Source: Flavobacteriales bacterium UBA6693
GTDB taxonomy: Bacteria; Bacteroidota; Bacteroidia; Flavobacteriales; Weeksellaceae
DNA: 64,000 nucleotides
Assembly (NCBI GenBank): GCA_002454815.1
Contig: DKJL01000012.1
Location: 1 to 64,000 of the forward strand
Direction of reading: 5' to 3'
Under the pieces are notes generated by a model, which was not told the origin of the DNA, made no database searches, and saw nothing but the letters and a program-made list of their open reading frames with translations. The translations under genes were made by a program, and so were the position numbers. Positions within the stretch are counted from its first letter, which is position 1. The number at the start of each line of letters is the position of its first letter. Positions 15,421 through 23,596 of this stretch are shown in pieces.

Positions 15421-16467
15421 ATGGCAACAAAAAAAATAAGTTTTCTTAATAAATATTTAACGCTTTGGATTTTTATTGCGATGCTCGCGGGCGTGGGAAT
15501 CGGATACTTCTCTCCAACTTTTCCAGGTTTTATTGATTCAATGAGTCGAGGCACCACCAACATTCCCATCGCCATAGGATTAATCTTAATGATGTATCCT
15601 CCTTTGGCTAAAGTAAATTACAAACTTCTGCCAAAAGTTTTTAAAAACACGAAGATCCTTTCTATTTCACTTATTCTAAACTGGATCATTGCTCCCATTT
15701 TAATGTTTGTTTTGGCCATTACTTTTTTACGGGATTATCCGGAGTATATGGTAGGCGTTATTTTAATTGGCTTGGCGCGCTGTATCGCCATGGTTTTGGT
15801 TTGGAACGACCTTGCGGAAGGAGATAGCGAATATGGAGCAGGTTTGGTCGCGCTAAATAGTATTTTCCAGGTTTTTGCCTATAGTTTCTATGCCTGGATT
15901 TTTATAACGGTTCTTCCACCCTACTTCGGATTCCAAGGGGCTATTGTCAATATCTCAATTGGTACGGTGGCAGAGAGTGTCGCCATCTATTTGGGACTGC
16001 CCTTTTTACTGGGAATGTTAAGCCGAGTGGTTTTGGTAAGGCTAAAAGGAGAAAAGTGGTACACAGAAAATTTTATTCCTGCCATTTCACCAATAACGCT
16101 TATTGCGTTATTATTTACCATTGTCATTATGTTCTCGCTGAAAGGTGAGTTAATTGTTCAAATTCCAATGGATGTTTTAATTATTGCAGTTCCTTTAATA
16201 GTGTATTTTAGTTTAATGTTTGTCATTAGTTTTTTCTTTACTAAAGCACTGGGAGCTTCCTATAAGGAAAATGCAGCCGTCTCATTTACAGCAGCAGGAA
16301 ATAACTTTGAGTTGGCCATTGCTGTTGCTATAGCAGTATTTGGATTAAATTCCGGACAGGCTTTTGCGGGTGTCGTTGGACCATTGGTTGAAGTTCCGGT
16401 TCTTATCCTTTTAGTACGAGTTTCATTTTGGTTAAAGAAAAAATATTATGACAAAGTCAACGTTTGA
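15421..16467 (+). CDS. ACR3 family arsenite efflux transporter
   Basis: Exports As(OH)3 across the inner membrane, driven by the proton gradient. The 348 residues give about ten membrane helices. The ACR3 hallmark GLARCIAMVLVWNDLAEGD contains the cysteine needed for transport, and NNFELAIAVAIAVFG is the second conserved helix. It is the third gene of the arsR operon. ArsA and arsenate reductase genes are not seen, so arsenate could be handled only if reduced elsewhere. Often named arsB or acr3. Confidence 0.93.
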   Translation: MATKKISFLNKYLTLWIFIAMLAGVGIGYFSPTFPGFIDSMSRGTTNIPIAIGLILMMYPPLAKVNYKLLPKVFKNTKILSISLILNWIIAPILMFVLAITFLRDYPEYMVGVILIGLARCIAMVLVWNDLAEGDSEYGAGLVALNSIFQVFAYSFYAWIFITVLPPYFGFQGAIVNISIGTVAESVAIYLGLPFLLGMLSRVVLVRLKGEKWYTENFIPAISPITLIALLFTIVIMFSLKGELIVQIPMDVLIIAVPLIVYFSLMFVISFFFTKALGASYKENAAVSFTAAGNNFELAIAVAIAVFGLNSGQAFAGVVGPLVEVPVLILLVRVSFWLKKKYYDKVNV

Positions 16468-16551
16468 TGACGCATTAAAGAAAGCCCGCCTACGCCCATA
16501 CTCTACGATTGAGCGTAACTTAAAAAAGTGTTCAACACCAAGTAAACATTT

Positions 16552-16974
16552 ATGTCAGAAATAAAAACAAAACAGACCAATGCAAATGTGGAAGATTTTA
16601 TCAACACATTTGCCAATACCGAACAAAAGCGAAAAGACAGTTTTGAATTATTGAAAATAATGCAGGACTTTACAGGATTCGAACCCAAAATGTAGGGGCC
16701 AGGTATCATCGGTTTTGGGCAATACCATTACAAATCTGAAAAAAGCAGACAGGAAGCAGATTGGCCATTGGTGGGCTTTTTTCCACGCAAAGCAACTATT
16801 TCATTGTATATTTACTCCGGCTGTTCCGGTCAGGAGGAGCTGCTAAAAGAATTGGGGAAATTTAAAATGGGAAAGGGCTGTATTTATGTCAAAAAACTTT
16901 CCGATATCAATGAGGAAACGCTTAAAAAAATGATGAAATCAACTATTGACTTCCTACAGGCAAAATACAGTTAA
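16552..16974 (+). pseudogene. DUF1801 domain gene interrupted by a TAG stop
   Basis: The frame starts MSEIKTKQTNANVEDFINTF and continues in the same frame to 16974 as GPGIIGFGQYHYKSEKSRQE...LVGFFPRKATISLYI, a standard DUF1801 (YdhG-like) protein of about 140 residues. The only interruption is a TAG at 16693-16695, where relatives usually have Trp (KMWGPG). One G to A change of TGG explains it. No frameshift is present, so the mutation looks recent, or is a sequencing error. Confidence 0.85.
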
Positions 16975-17035
16975 CAGAAATAGACCAGGCAATAAAAAAT
17001 GATGGAAAGACTTTAGAAAAACGTAAAAAGAAACA

Positions 17036-17521
17036 ATGAAAAACATAAGAATTGAAATAAAATGGGCAATCATTTTCTCAGTTGTAGGATTACTTTGGAT
17101 GCTATTGGAAAAACTCAGTGGACTTCACAGCACTTACATTGACTACCATCTTTACTTGACAAACCTCTTCGCCATTCCTGCCATTATCGTGATGGTTCTG
17201 GCCCTGAAAGACAAAAAGAAAAATTTCTACAACGGACAAATGACCTATAAACAAGGATTAATTTCAGGTATTGTATTGTCAATAATTATTGCCGTGATCA
17301 GTCCGTTAACCCAATGGATCACCTCGTATATGATCTCGCCAGAATATTTCCCCAATGTTATCAAACGTTCCGTGGAATTAGGCTACTACAGCAGCACGGA
17401 AGAAGCTCAGGCAAATTTCAATTATAAAAATTATGCAATACAAGGCGCAATCGGAGCATTGATAATGGGTGTTTTAACCACAACAGTTGCTATGATTTTA
17501 ATACGAACAAAAAACAAGTAA
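17036..17521 (+). CDS. DUF4199 domain membrane protein
   Basis: A 161-residue integral membrane protein with about four helices: GLLWMLLEKLSG (N-terminal), LFAIPAIIVMVLAL, LISGIVLSIIIAVISPL and a C-terminal GALIMGVLTTTVAMILI. The middle MTYKQGLISGI and SPEYFPNVI segments match DUF4199 proteins, common in Bacteroidota and of unknown function. It lies two bases before the SRPBCC gene and is probably co-transcribed with it. Confidence 0.8.
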   Translation: MKNIRIEIKWAIIFSVVGLLWMLLEKLSGLHSTYIDYHLYLTNLFAIPAIIVMVLALKDKKKNFYNGQMTYKQGLISGIVLSIIIAVISPLTQWITSYMISPEYFPNVIKRSVELGYYSSTEEAQANFNYKNYAIQGAIGALIMGVLTTTVAMILIRTKNK

Positions 17522-17523
17522 AA

Positions 17524-17964
17524 ATGCAAAATCTTACATTCAAGATCAGAATAAATGCTTCCCCGGAAAAAGTATGGAAACACCTTTGGGAATTGGAAAA
17601 TTACACAAAGTGGAATTCCGTTTTTGGCGAAGGTAATTACTACAAGACAGACCGTTTTGAACAGGGCAATAAGATACATTTACTCACACCCAACGGAGAC
17701 GGAATGTACAGTATTTTAGACAAAATTGTAGAAAACGAACTATTGGTTTTTAGACATTTGGGAGAACTTAAAAACTTTGAAGAACAACCCATTGATGCAA
17801 ATACCGAAGAATGGACAAATGCTTTAGAAAGCTACGAATTAAAACCATTAGGGAACGAAACAGAACTCGTGGTACGGGTTGATACCCTGGAACAATACGT
17901 TGACCATATGAACAAAGCATTTCCATTGGCCTTACAAGAATTGAAAATATCGGCAAATTATTAA
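17524..17964 (+). CDS. SRPBCC (AHSA1/START-like) domain protein
   Basis: A 146-residue single-domain protein of the helix-grip fold, which binds hydrophobic ligands. The start (FKIRINASPEKVWKHLWELENYTKWN) is the usual AHSA1-type opening. The end has the long amphipathic C-terminal helix (YVDHMNKAFPLALQELKI). The ligand is unknown. It forms a pair with the DUF4199 gene, a combination found elsewhere in Bacteroidota. Confidence 0.85.
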   Translation: MQNLTFKIRINASPEKVWKHLWELENYTKWNSVFGEGNYYKTDRFEQGNKIHLLTPNGDGMYSILDKIVENELLVFRHLGELKNFEEQPIDANTEEWTNALESYELKPLGNETELVVRVDTLEQYVDHMNKAFPLALQELKISANY

Positions 17965-18162
17965 ACATCAGCTATGAAAATTCTATCTTCGAAAAAGCGC
18001 GATAGGCTTATTATAGTTCCCCCCAAAGTTTGGACAGTGAATCGTAAAAGTTAAGTTTGATTTTGTTTGTTTTGTGACTAGCATTTTTACAAATTTCCAC
18101 ATAGGAAAAATCCCTTCAAAAATTTTTCCGTGTAGTGTGGGAAGGTGAAACACTGTGTGAAT
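17965..18162. other. Non-coding stretch with a possible insertion-sequence end
   Basis: A 26-residue frame from an ATG at 17974 (MKILSSKKRDR...) ends quickly and is unlikely to be a gene. At about 18019 the run CCCCCCAAAGTTTGGACAGT looks like one end of an insertion sequence, but no partner end or transposase is visible. The stretch leads directly into the degenerate CRISPR repeat at 18163. Low confidence for the insertion-sequence idea. Confidence 0.3.
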
Positions 18163-18239
18163 ATTAATTATTGCTTTCAAAAATCATTATCTTCGGGACG
18201 AAGAACAACATAAAAATACGCGAGTTGTATGCCATGCTG
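18163..18239 (+). CRISPR. Detached CRISPR repeat plus one spacer
   Basis: Positions 18170-18209 repeat the last 40 bases of the 47-base CRISPR repeat at 26025 with one change. The first seven bases (18163-18169) are mostly different. After the repeat comes exactly 30 bases (18210-18239), the usual spacer length of the main array. At 18240 the sequence changes to the flank of the restriction system. It is therefore a left fragment of the array now found 7.8 kb away. Confidence 0.8.
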
Positions 18240-18255
18240 AAAAAGCCAACCGCAC
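18240..18255 (+). repeat. 16-base direct repeat, left copy
   Basis: AAAAAGCCAACCGCAC occurs here and again at 25808-25823, flanking the whole restriction/RloC block in the same orientation. The left copy begins at the first base after the 30-base spacer. It could mark one edge of the inserted DNA or be shared sequence used for recombination. Confidence 0.6.
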
Positions 18256-18354
18256 AAATAGCACATTTTTTTTTTGCCGAAACACAGGCAAACGCTGAAA
18301 AACCAAAAGAGCTATTTTTTAGCCAACGCTCGACAGAAATAGAAACTGAATTGA

Positions 18355-20733
18355 ATGAATAAAAAAGACTTATCAGAATCAGACATAAAAGCAAAGTTTA
18401 TCACTCCTGCGATATTGAATTCAGGTTGGGACGAACAGACTCAGTTAGGTCGTGAAATTTTCTTCACTGACGGGCGAATCTATGTGAAAGGAAAACTGAC
18501 TGCCAGAGGAAAGCGAAAATTTGCTGACTACATTCTGTTTTATAAACCTAATGTTCCGATTGCAGTAATTGAGGCAAAAGACAATAAGCATTCTGTTAAA
18601 GGCGGAATTCAACAAGCACTTGGATACGGAAATACTTTGGACATTCCTTTTGTGTTCAGTAGCAACGGAGACGGATTTTATTTTCACGACAAAACCGCCA
18701 CAGAAGGAGAAATTGAAAAAGAAATTTCATTAGATGAATTTCCAAGCCCGCAAGAATTATGGACTAAATACAAGAAGTACAAAGGAATTGAAACACCAGA
18801 AGTTGAAGAGATAGTTTCGCAGGATTACTTTCAAGATGGTTCTGGACGTTCACCGAGATATTACCAACAAAACGCGGTAAACAGAACCATTGAAGCAGTT
18901 GCAAAGAAACAACAGCGAATCATTTTGGTAATGGCAACTGGAACAGGAAAAACCTACACAGCTTTCCAAATCATTTACCGACTTTGGAAAAGTGGAGCTA
19001 AAAAACGGATTTTATTCTTGGCAGACAGAACTGCTTTAATCGACCAAACCGCCAGAGGTGATTTCAGGCATTTCAAAGACGCTTTGACCATTATCAAAAA
19101 TAAAAAAATTGATACGGCTTACAATGTCTATTTAGCACTTTATCAAGGACTTTCTGACAGCAAAGGTGCTGATGCTTACAAACAATTTAGTCGTGAGTTT
19201 TTCGACTTGGTAATTATTGACGAGTGCCACAGAGGAAGTGCAAAAGAAGACAGCAAGTGGCGAGAAATTCTGGAATACTTCAACACAGCAACACATATAG
19301 GACTTACAGCAACTCCAAAAGAAACAACAGAAGTTTCAAATACGGAATACTTTGGAGAACCGATTTACACCTACTCCCTTAAACAAGGAATTGATGATGG
19401 TTTCTTAGCTCCATACAAAGTTGTTAAAGTTACTTTGGATATTGATGCCGAAGGTTGGCGACCACCAAAAGGATATTTGGATAAAGACGGCAATCCTGTT
19501 GAAGATAGAATTTACAACCGAACAGATTTTGACAAAAACATAGTTGTAGAAGAACGCAGAAAAATTGTAGCTGCAAAAATTACCGAGTTTCTAAAAGGAT
19601 ACGACCGATTTGCAAAAACTATCGTTTTCTGCATAGACATTGAACACGCAGAAGGAATGCGAACCGCATTGGCTAACGCCAATGCTGATTTATTTGCTAA
19701 AAACAGCAAGTACATTATGCAAATTACTGGCGATAATGAGGAAGGAAAACGAGAGTTAGACAACTTTATCAATCCAAGTGAAACCTACCCTGTTATTGCC
19801 ACTACTTCAAAATTGATGACAACAGGTGTTGATGCTCAAACATGTAAATTGATTGTACTGGATAGCAATATTGGTTCTATGACCGAATTCAAACAGATAA
19901 TTGGTAGAGGCACAAGAATTAATGAGGAATACGGCAAAACCTATTTTACCATTATGGATTTCAGAAATGTTACCAATCTTTTTGCCGACCCTGATTTTGA
20001 TGGCGACCCAGTAATGATAAAAGATGTTGGCGAAGAAGAAGACCTTTCAGGAACGGAAGAAGAAACAACCGAAGCACCAATTATTGATGTGGATGGTGAG
20101 GAAGTAGATTTCCCTGAACCACCTGAATATCCTGAAATTACTGGAGGTGGTGAAATTGTGGAAGAACCAAGAGTAAAAATTCGAGTTGATGGTGTACAGG
20201 TGAGAATCGTAAACGAAAGAGTACAGTATTTAGGCTCTGACGGTAAAATCATTACTGAATCTTTAAAAGACTACACTAAAAACAGCGTCACCAAACAATA
20301 CAAAACTTTAGAAGAATTCTTAAACACTTGGACCAATGCCGACAAGAAAAAAGCCATTGTGCAAGAACTTGAAGAACAAGGCGTTTTCTTTGAAGCCTTA
20401 CAAGAAGAAGTAGGCAAAGAGTTTGACCTTTTCGATTTGATTTGTCATGTTGCTTTTGAATCAAAACCACTAACAAGAAAAGAAAGAGCTGACAACGTAA
20501 AAAAACGGAATTACTTTACCAAATATGGCGAACAAGCCCAATTGGTATTAAACAACCTATTAGATAAGTATGCCCAAGACGGCTTAATTACCATAGAAAG
20601 CACGGAAGTATTGAAACTTGACCCGTTAAATAAATTGGGTACTCCTCTTGAATTGGTGAAAGCCTTTGGAGGCAAACCGCAATACTTAAAAGCGATTAAA
20701 GAATTAGAACAAGAACTATACAAAATAGCATAA
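18355..20733 (+). CDS. hsdR: Type I restriction enzyme R subunit
   Basis: Motor and nuclease subunit of a type I restriction-modification system, 792 residues. The N-terminal nuclease has D58 and the ExK motif E73-A-K75 (IEAKDN). Helicase motifs follow: Walker A ATGTGKT (about 194-200) and DECH (289-292), then a LTATP motif. The C-terminal part (from about 640) matches the EcoEI R C-terminal domain. An acidic, proline-rich linker (about 560-610) separates motor and C-terminus. It is a compact EcoAI/EcoEI-like form. The hsdM ATG follows immediately. Confidence 0.95.
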   Translation: MNKKDLSESDIKAKFITPAILNSGWDEQTQLGREIFFTDGRIYVKGKLTARGKRKFADYILFYKPNVPIAVIEAKDNKHSVKGGIQQALGYGNTLDIPFVFSSNGDGFYFHDKTATEGEIEKEISLDEFPSPQELWTKYKKYKGIETPEVEEIVSQDYFQDGSGRSPRYYQQNAVNRTIEAVAKKQQRIILVMATGTGKTYTAFQIIYRLWKSGAKKRILFLADRTALIDQTARGDFRHFKDALTIIKNKKIDTAYNVYLALYQGLSDSKGADAYKQFSREFFDLVIIDECHRGSAKEDSKWREILEYFNTATHIGLTATPKETTEVSNTEYFGEPIYTYSLKQGIDDGFLAPYKVVKVTLDIDAEGWRPPKGYLDKDGNPVEDRIYNRTDFDKNIVVEERRKIVAAKITEFLKGYDRFAKTIVFCIDIEHAEGMRTALANANADLFAKNSKYIMQITGDNEEGKRELDNFINPSETYPVIATTSKLMTTGVDAQTCKLIVLDSNIGSMTEFKQIIGRGTRINEEYGKTYFTIMDFRNVTNLFADPDFDGDPVMIKDVGEEEDLSGTEEETTEAPIIDVDGEEVDFPEPPEYPEITGGGEIVEEPRVKIRVDGVQVRIVNERVQYLGSDGKIITESLKDYTKNSVTKQYKTLEEFLNTWTNADKKKAIVQELEEQGVFFEALQEEVGKEFDLFDLICHVAFESKPLTRKERADNVKKRNYFTKYGEQAQLVLNNLLDKYAQDGLITIESTEVLKLDPLNKLGTPLELVKAFGGKPQYLKAIKELEQELYKIA

Positions 20734-22173
20734 ATGGCAAACATTGGAGCGGTAATCAGCAGCATACGTAACATCATGAGGCAAGACAGAGGAATCTCTG
20801 GAGATGCGCAAAGATTAGAGCAATTGGGCTGGATGTTGTTTCTGAAAATTATTGATGATAAAGACCAGGAATTAGAAATAACCAAAGACGCTTATGTTTC
20901 GGTAATTCCAGAGAAATTTCAATGGAGAAGTTGGGCAACAGACACGGAAGGAATTACAGGTGATGAACTCTTAGAATTTATTGATAGCAATGCCCAAGAC
21001 AATAAAGGTTTGTTTGCAACGCTTCGTGAACTAACAAGTATTACCAATCCGAAAAGAGCAGCCATAGTAAAAGAGGTTTTTGAAGGCTCTAACAACTACA
21101 TGAAATCGGGTTATGAAATGCGTAAAGTCATTAACAAACTGAATGAAGTTGACTTTAATAATTCGGAAGACAAACATATATTTGGCGATATATACGAAAG
21201 CATTTTAGTAGAACTGCGCGATGCAGGAAACAAAGGCGAATACTATACACCAAGAGCTGTAACGCAGTTAATGACCCAAATGATTGATCCCAAATTGGGC
21301 GAAAAAGTGTTGGACCCTGCGGCTGGAACAGGAGGCTTCCTAACCGCTGCCATTGACCATGTGCGGGAAAATTATGTACGTACCGTAGATGATGAGCGGC
21401 AACTGCAAAAAAGCATTACGGGTTGGGAATTTAAACCCGTTGCGTATGTATTGGGCTTAACCAATTTGATACTGCACGAAATGGATATTCCAGACTATCA
21501 TTACATGGATAGTTTAAAAAAGGAATACAACAGCATTGGTGCAAAAGACCGGGTGGATGTTATTTTGGCAAATCCACCTTTTGGGGCAAGTATTGCTGAT
21601 GGCGTAGAAACCAACTTTCCTGCGACCTATCGCTGTAAGGAATCTGCCGATTTGTTTGTGATTTTAATGCTACAACTCTTAAAACCAAAAGGACGTTGGG
21701 CAATCGTATTGCCTGATGGTTCTATTACGGGTGATGGTGTAAAAGCAAGAATACGAGAAAAACTATTGACCGATTGTAATTTGCACACGATTATTCGTTT
21801 ACCACAAAGTACCTTCTTCCCTGCTACCGTAAGCACCAATTTGTTGTTTTTTGAGAAAGGTAGCAAAACCAATGACATTTGGTATTACGAACATAAATTG
21901 CCCGAAGGACAAAAGTCCTATTCCAAAACCAAACCCATTCAATTCAGCGAATTCCAACCCATTATAGATTGGTGGAACGACAGAAATGAAAATGAGCAAG
22001 CTTGGAAAGTAAATGTAAACGATTTAAAAGATTGGGATTTGGATGTAAAGAATCCTAATGTTGAGGAAGAGGAAGAATTGAAATCTTCTGATGAAATAAT
22101 CACTCTTTTATCTAAGTCTTTTTCAAAATCAAATGAGATTGCATTATCAATAAAAGAATCGATAAATGGGTGA
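20734..22173 (+). CDS. hsdM: Type I restriction-modification methyltransferase M subunit
   Basis: Adenine-N6 methyltransferase, 479 residues. An N-terminal helical domain (HsdM_N, about 1-140) is followed by GEYYTPRAVTQLM. The SAM-binding motif LDPAAGTGG has D194, and the catalytic NPPF is at 280-283. The ATG directly abuts the hsdR stop and the 3' end overlaps hsdS by eight bases, so R-M-S form one tight operon. The protein appears intact. Confidence 0.95.
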   Translation: MANIGAVISSIRNIMRQDRGISGDAQRLEQLGWMLFLKIIDDKDQELEITKDAYVSVIPEKFQWRSWATDTEGITGDELLEFIDSNAQDNKGLFATLRELTSITNPKRAAIVKEVFEGSNNYMKSGYEMRKVINKLNEVDFNNSEDKHIFGDIYESILVELRDAGNKGEYYTPRAVTQLMTQMIDPKLGEKVLDPAAGTGGFLTAAIDHVRENYVRTVDDERQLQKSITGWEFKPVAYVLGLTNLILHEMDIPDYHYMDSLKKEYNSIGAKDRVDVILANPPFGASIADGVETNFPATYRCKESADLFVILMLQLLKPKGRWAIVLPDGSITGDGVKARIREKLLTDCNLHTIIRLPQSTFFPATVSTNLLFFEKGSKTNDIWYYEHKLPEGQKSYSKTKPIQFSEFQPIIDWWNDRNENEQAWKVNVNDLKDWDLDVKNPNVEEEEELKSSDEIITLLSKSFSKSNEIALSIKESING

Positions 22174-23596
22174 AAAATATACTGATAACTACCGTTTAGA
22201 TATTGCTTATGCAACGATTTTTAGAAATCTTAAGCCTATTGAAGAAATTCCGATTCATACTGCTTTGGATATTACAAGTGGCGATAATCTGACTAAAAAG
22301 GATATGGTTCCTGGTGACCACATAGTTTATGGAGGTGGCGGTGAAACAGGTAATACTCATTCAGAATTTAATATTGATTATAAAACAATTGGAATTGGTC
22401 GTGTTGGTGCACGGTGCGGTTGTGTTTTCGAAATAATTCCTAATTCATGGGTAACGGATAACGCTTTAATAATTCAATCCTATGATAAAAGATTTTCTCT
22501 CAGTTTTTTAAGACACTTCCTTTTATATTCAGATTTAGGTCAATATGCAAATAACGCTATGCAGCCAGTTATTAGCAAAACAAGGATATCGAATGTTACA
22601 ATTCCTTTAATTGATATTGAGCAGCAAAATACCCTTTCTACAATCTTAGATTCAATTGAAAAAAACGAAAAGTTTGAAAGCAATGACTACGACCTGCTGA
22701 AATCAAAGATTGAAATAATTGATAATTGGGAAACCCTTAATGTGGAAATTGAAATCCAAAAAGATTTAACAGTTCAACTCAAGCAATCCATACTCCACGA
22801 AGCCATTCAAGGCAAACTCACAGCAGATTGGCGAGAACAAAACCCGAATACAGAACCTGCAAGCGAGTTACTAAAACGCATAAAAGCAGAGAAAGTACAA
22901 CTCATTAAAGACAAGAAAATAAAAAAGGGTAAAAAACAAGCGTCAATTGATTTAGGGAAAATTCAACCCAAGATACCCTCTGATTGGATTTATTGTGATT
23001 TAGATGATATTACACAATTTATTACAGACGGCACTCACCAAACACCTACTTATACAGAAACAGGTAGAATGTTTTTATCGGCACAAAATGTAAAGCCATT
23101 TAGATTTATGCCTGAAAACCATAAATATATTTCTGAAACAGCCTATGAAGAATGTATAAGAGGCAAAAAACCAGAATTAGGCGATTTATTAGTTGGTCGT
23201 GTTGGTTCAAAAGGTGAGACAGCAGTAATTAACCAAGACATTGAATTTGCTTACTATGTTAGTTTAGGATTTGTAAAAACTTTCAAAGATTTAACAAATT
23301 CTGATTATTTGGCTATTGTAATGAATTCGCCATATGGCAATCAATACGCAACAGGTAATATGAGTAGTATCGGTGCTTCTGCGGGCAACTATAATTTAGG
23401 CAGAATGAGAAGTTTTCCAGTTCCTTTTCCGCCACTCGAAGAACAAAAAGCAATCGTAGAAAAAGTAGAGGATTTAATGCAAAAATGTCAAGCCTTAGAA
23501 GTAGAAATAAAAACCAATGAAGCCAATGCTCAAATGCTAATGCAAGCAGTTTTAAAAGAAGCTTTTGAAGGTAAACAAGAAGTGTATGCTGAATAA
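22166..23596 (+). CDS. hsdS: Type I restriction-modification specificity S subunit
   Basis: DNA-recognition subunit that directs both HsdM and HsdR. The 476 residues hold two target-recognition domains (about 25-150 and 265-410), each followed by a conserved helical spacer (IDIEQQNTLSTILDSIEKN... and FPPLEEQKAIVEKVEDLMQK...). GKLTADWREQNP lies between the halves. Two full domains imply a bipartite target; the sequence cannot be predicted. It overlaps the next gene by 11 bases. No inverted repeats or alternative hsdS copies suggest phase variation. Confidence 0.93.
   Translation: MGEKYTDNYRLDIAYATIFRNLKPIEEIPIHTALDITSGDNLTKKDMVPGDHIVYGGGGETGNTHSEFNIDYKTIGIGRVGARCGCVFEIIPNSWVTDNALIIQSYDKRFSLSFLRHFLLYSDLGQYANNAMQPVISKTRISNVTIPLIDIEQQNTLSTILDSIEKNEKFESNDYDLLKSKIEIIDNWETLNVEIEIQKDLTVQLKQSILHEAIQGKLTADWREQNPNTEPASELLKRIKAEKVQLIKDKKIKKGKKQASIDLGKIQPKIPSDWIYCDLDDITQFITDGTHQTPTYTETGRMFLSAQNVKPFRFMPENHKYISETAYEECIRGKKPELGDLLVGRVGSKGETAVINQDIEFAYYVSLGFVKTFKDLTNSDYLAIVMNSPYGNQYATGNMSSIGASAGNYNLGRMRSFPVPFPPLEEQKAIVEKVEDLMQKCQALEVEIKTNEANAQMLMQAVLKEAFEGKQEVYAE

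Noticed and set aside
18019..18040. Insertion-sequence terminal repeat
   Set aside because: The run looks like one IS end, but there is no opposite end, target duplication or transposase in the window, so it is kept only as a low-confidence note.
18171..18362. A 63-residue plus-strand frame before hsdR
   Set aside because: It is made from the CRISPR repeat, the spacer and the hsdR flank; no family resemblance.
22655..22690. Possible anti-repeat (GAAAGCAAT) inside hsdS
   Set aside because: Only nine bases match the complement of the CRISPR repeat; this is expected by chance and lies in a coding frame, so it is not a tracrRNA.
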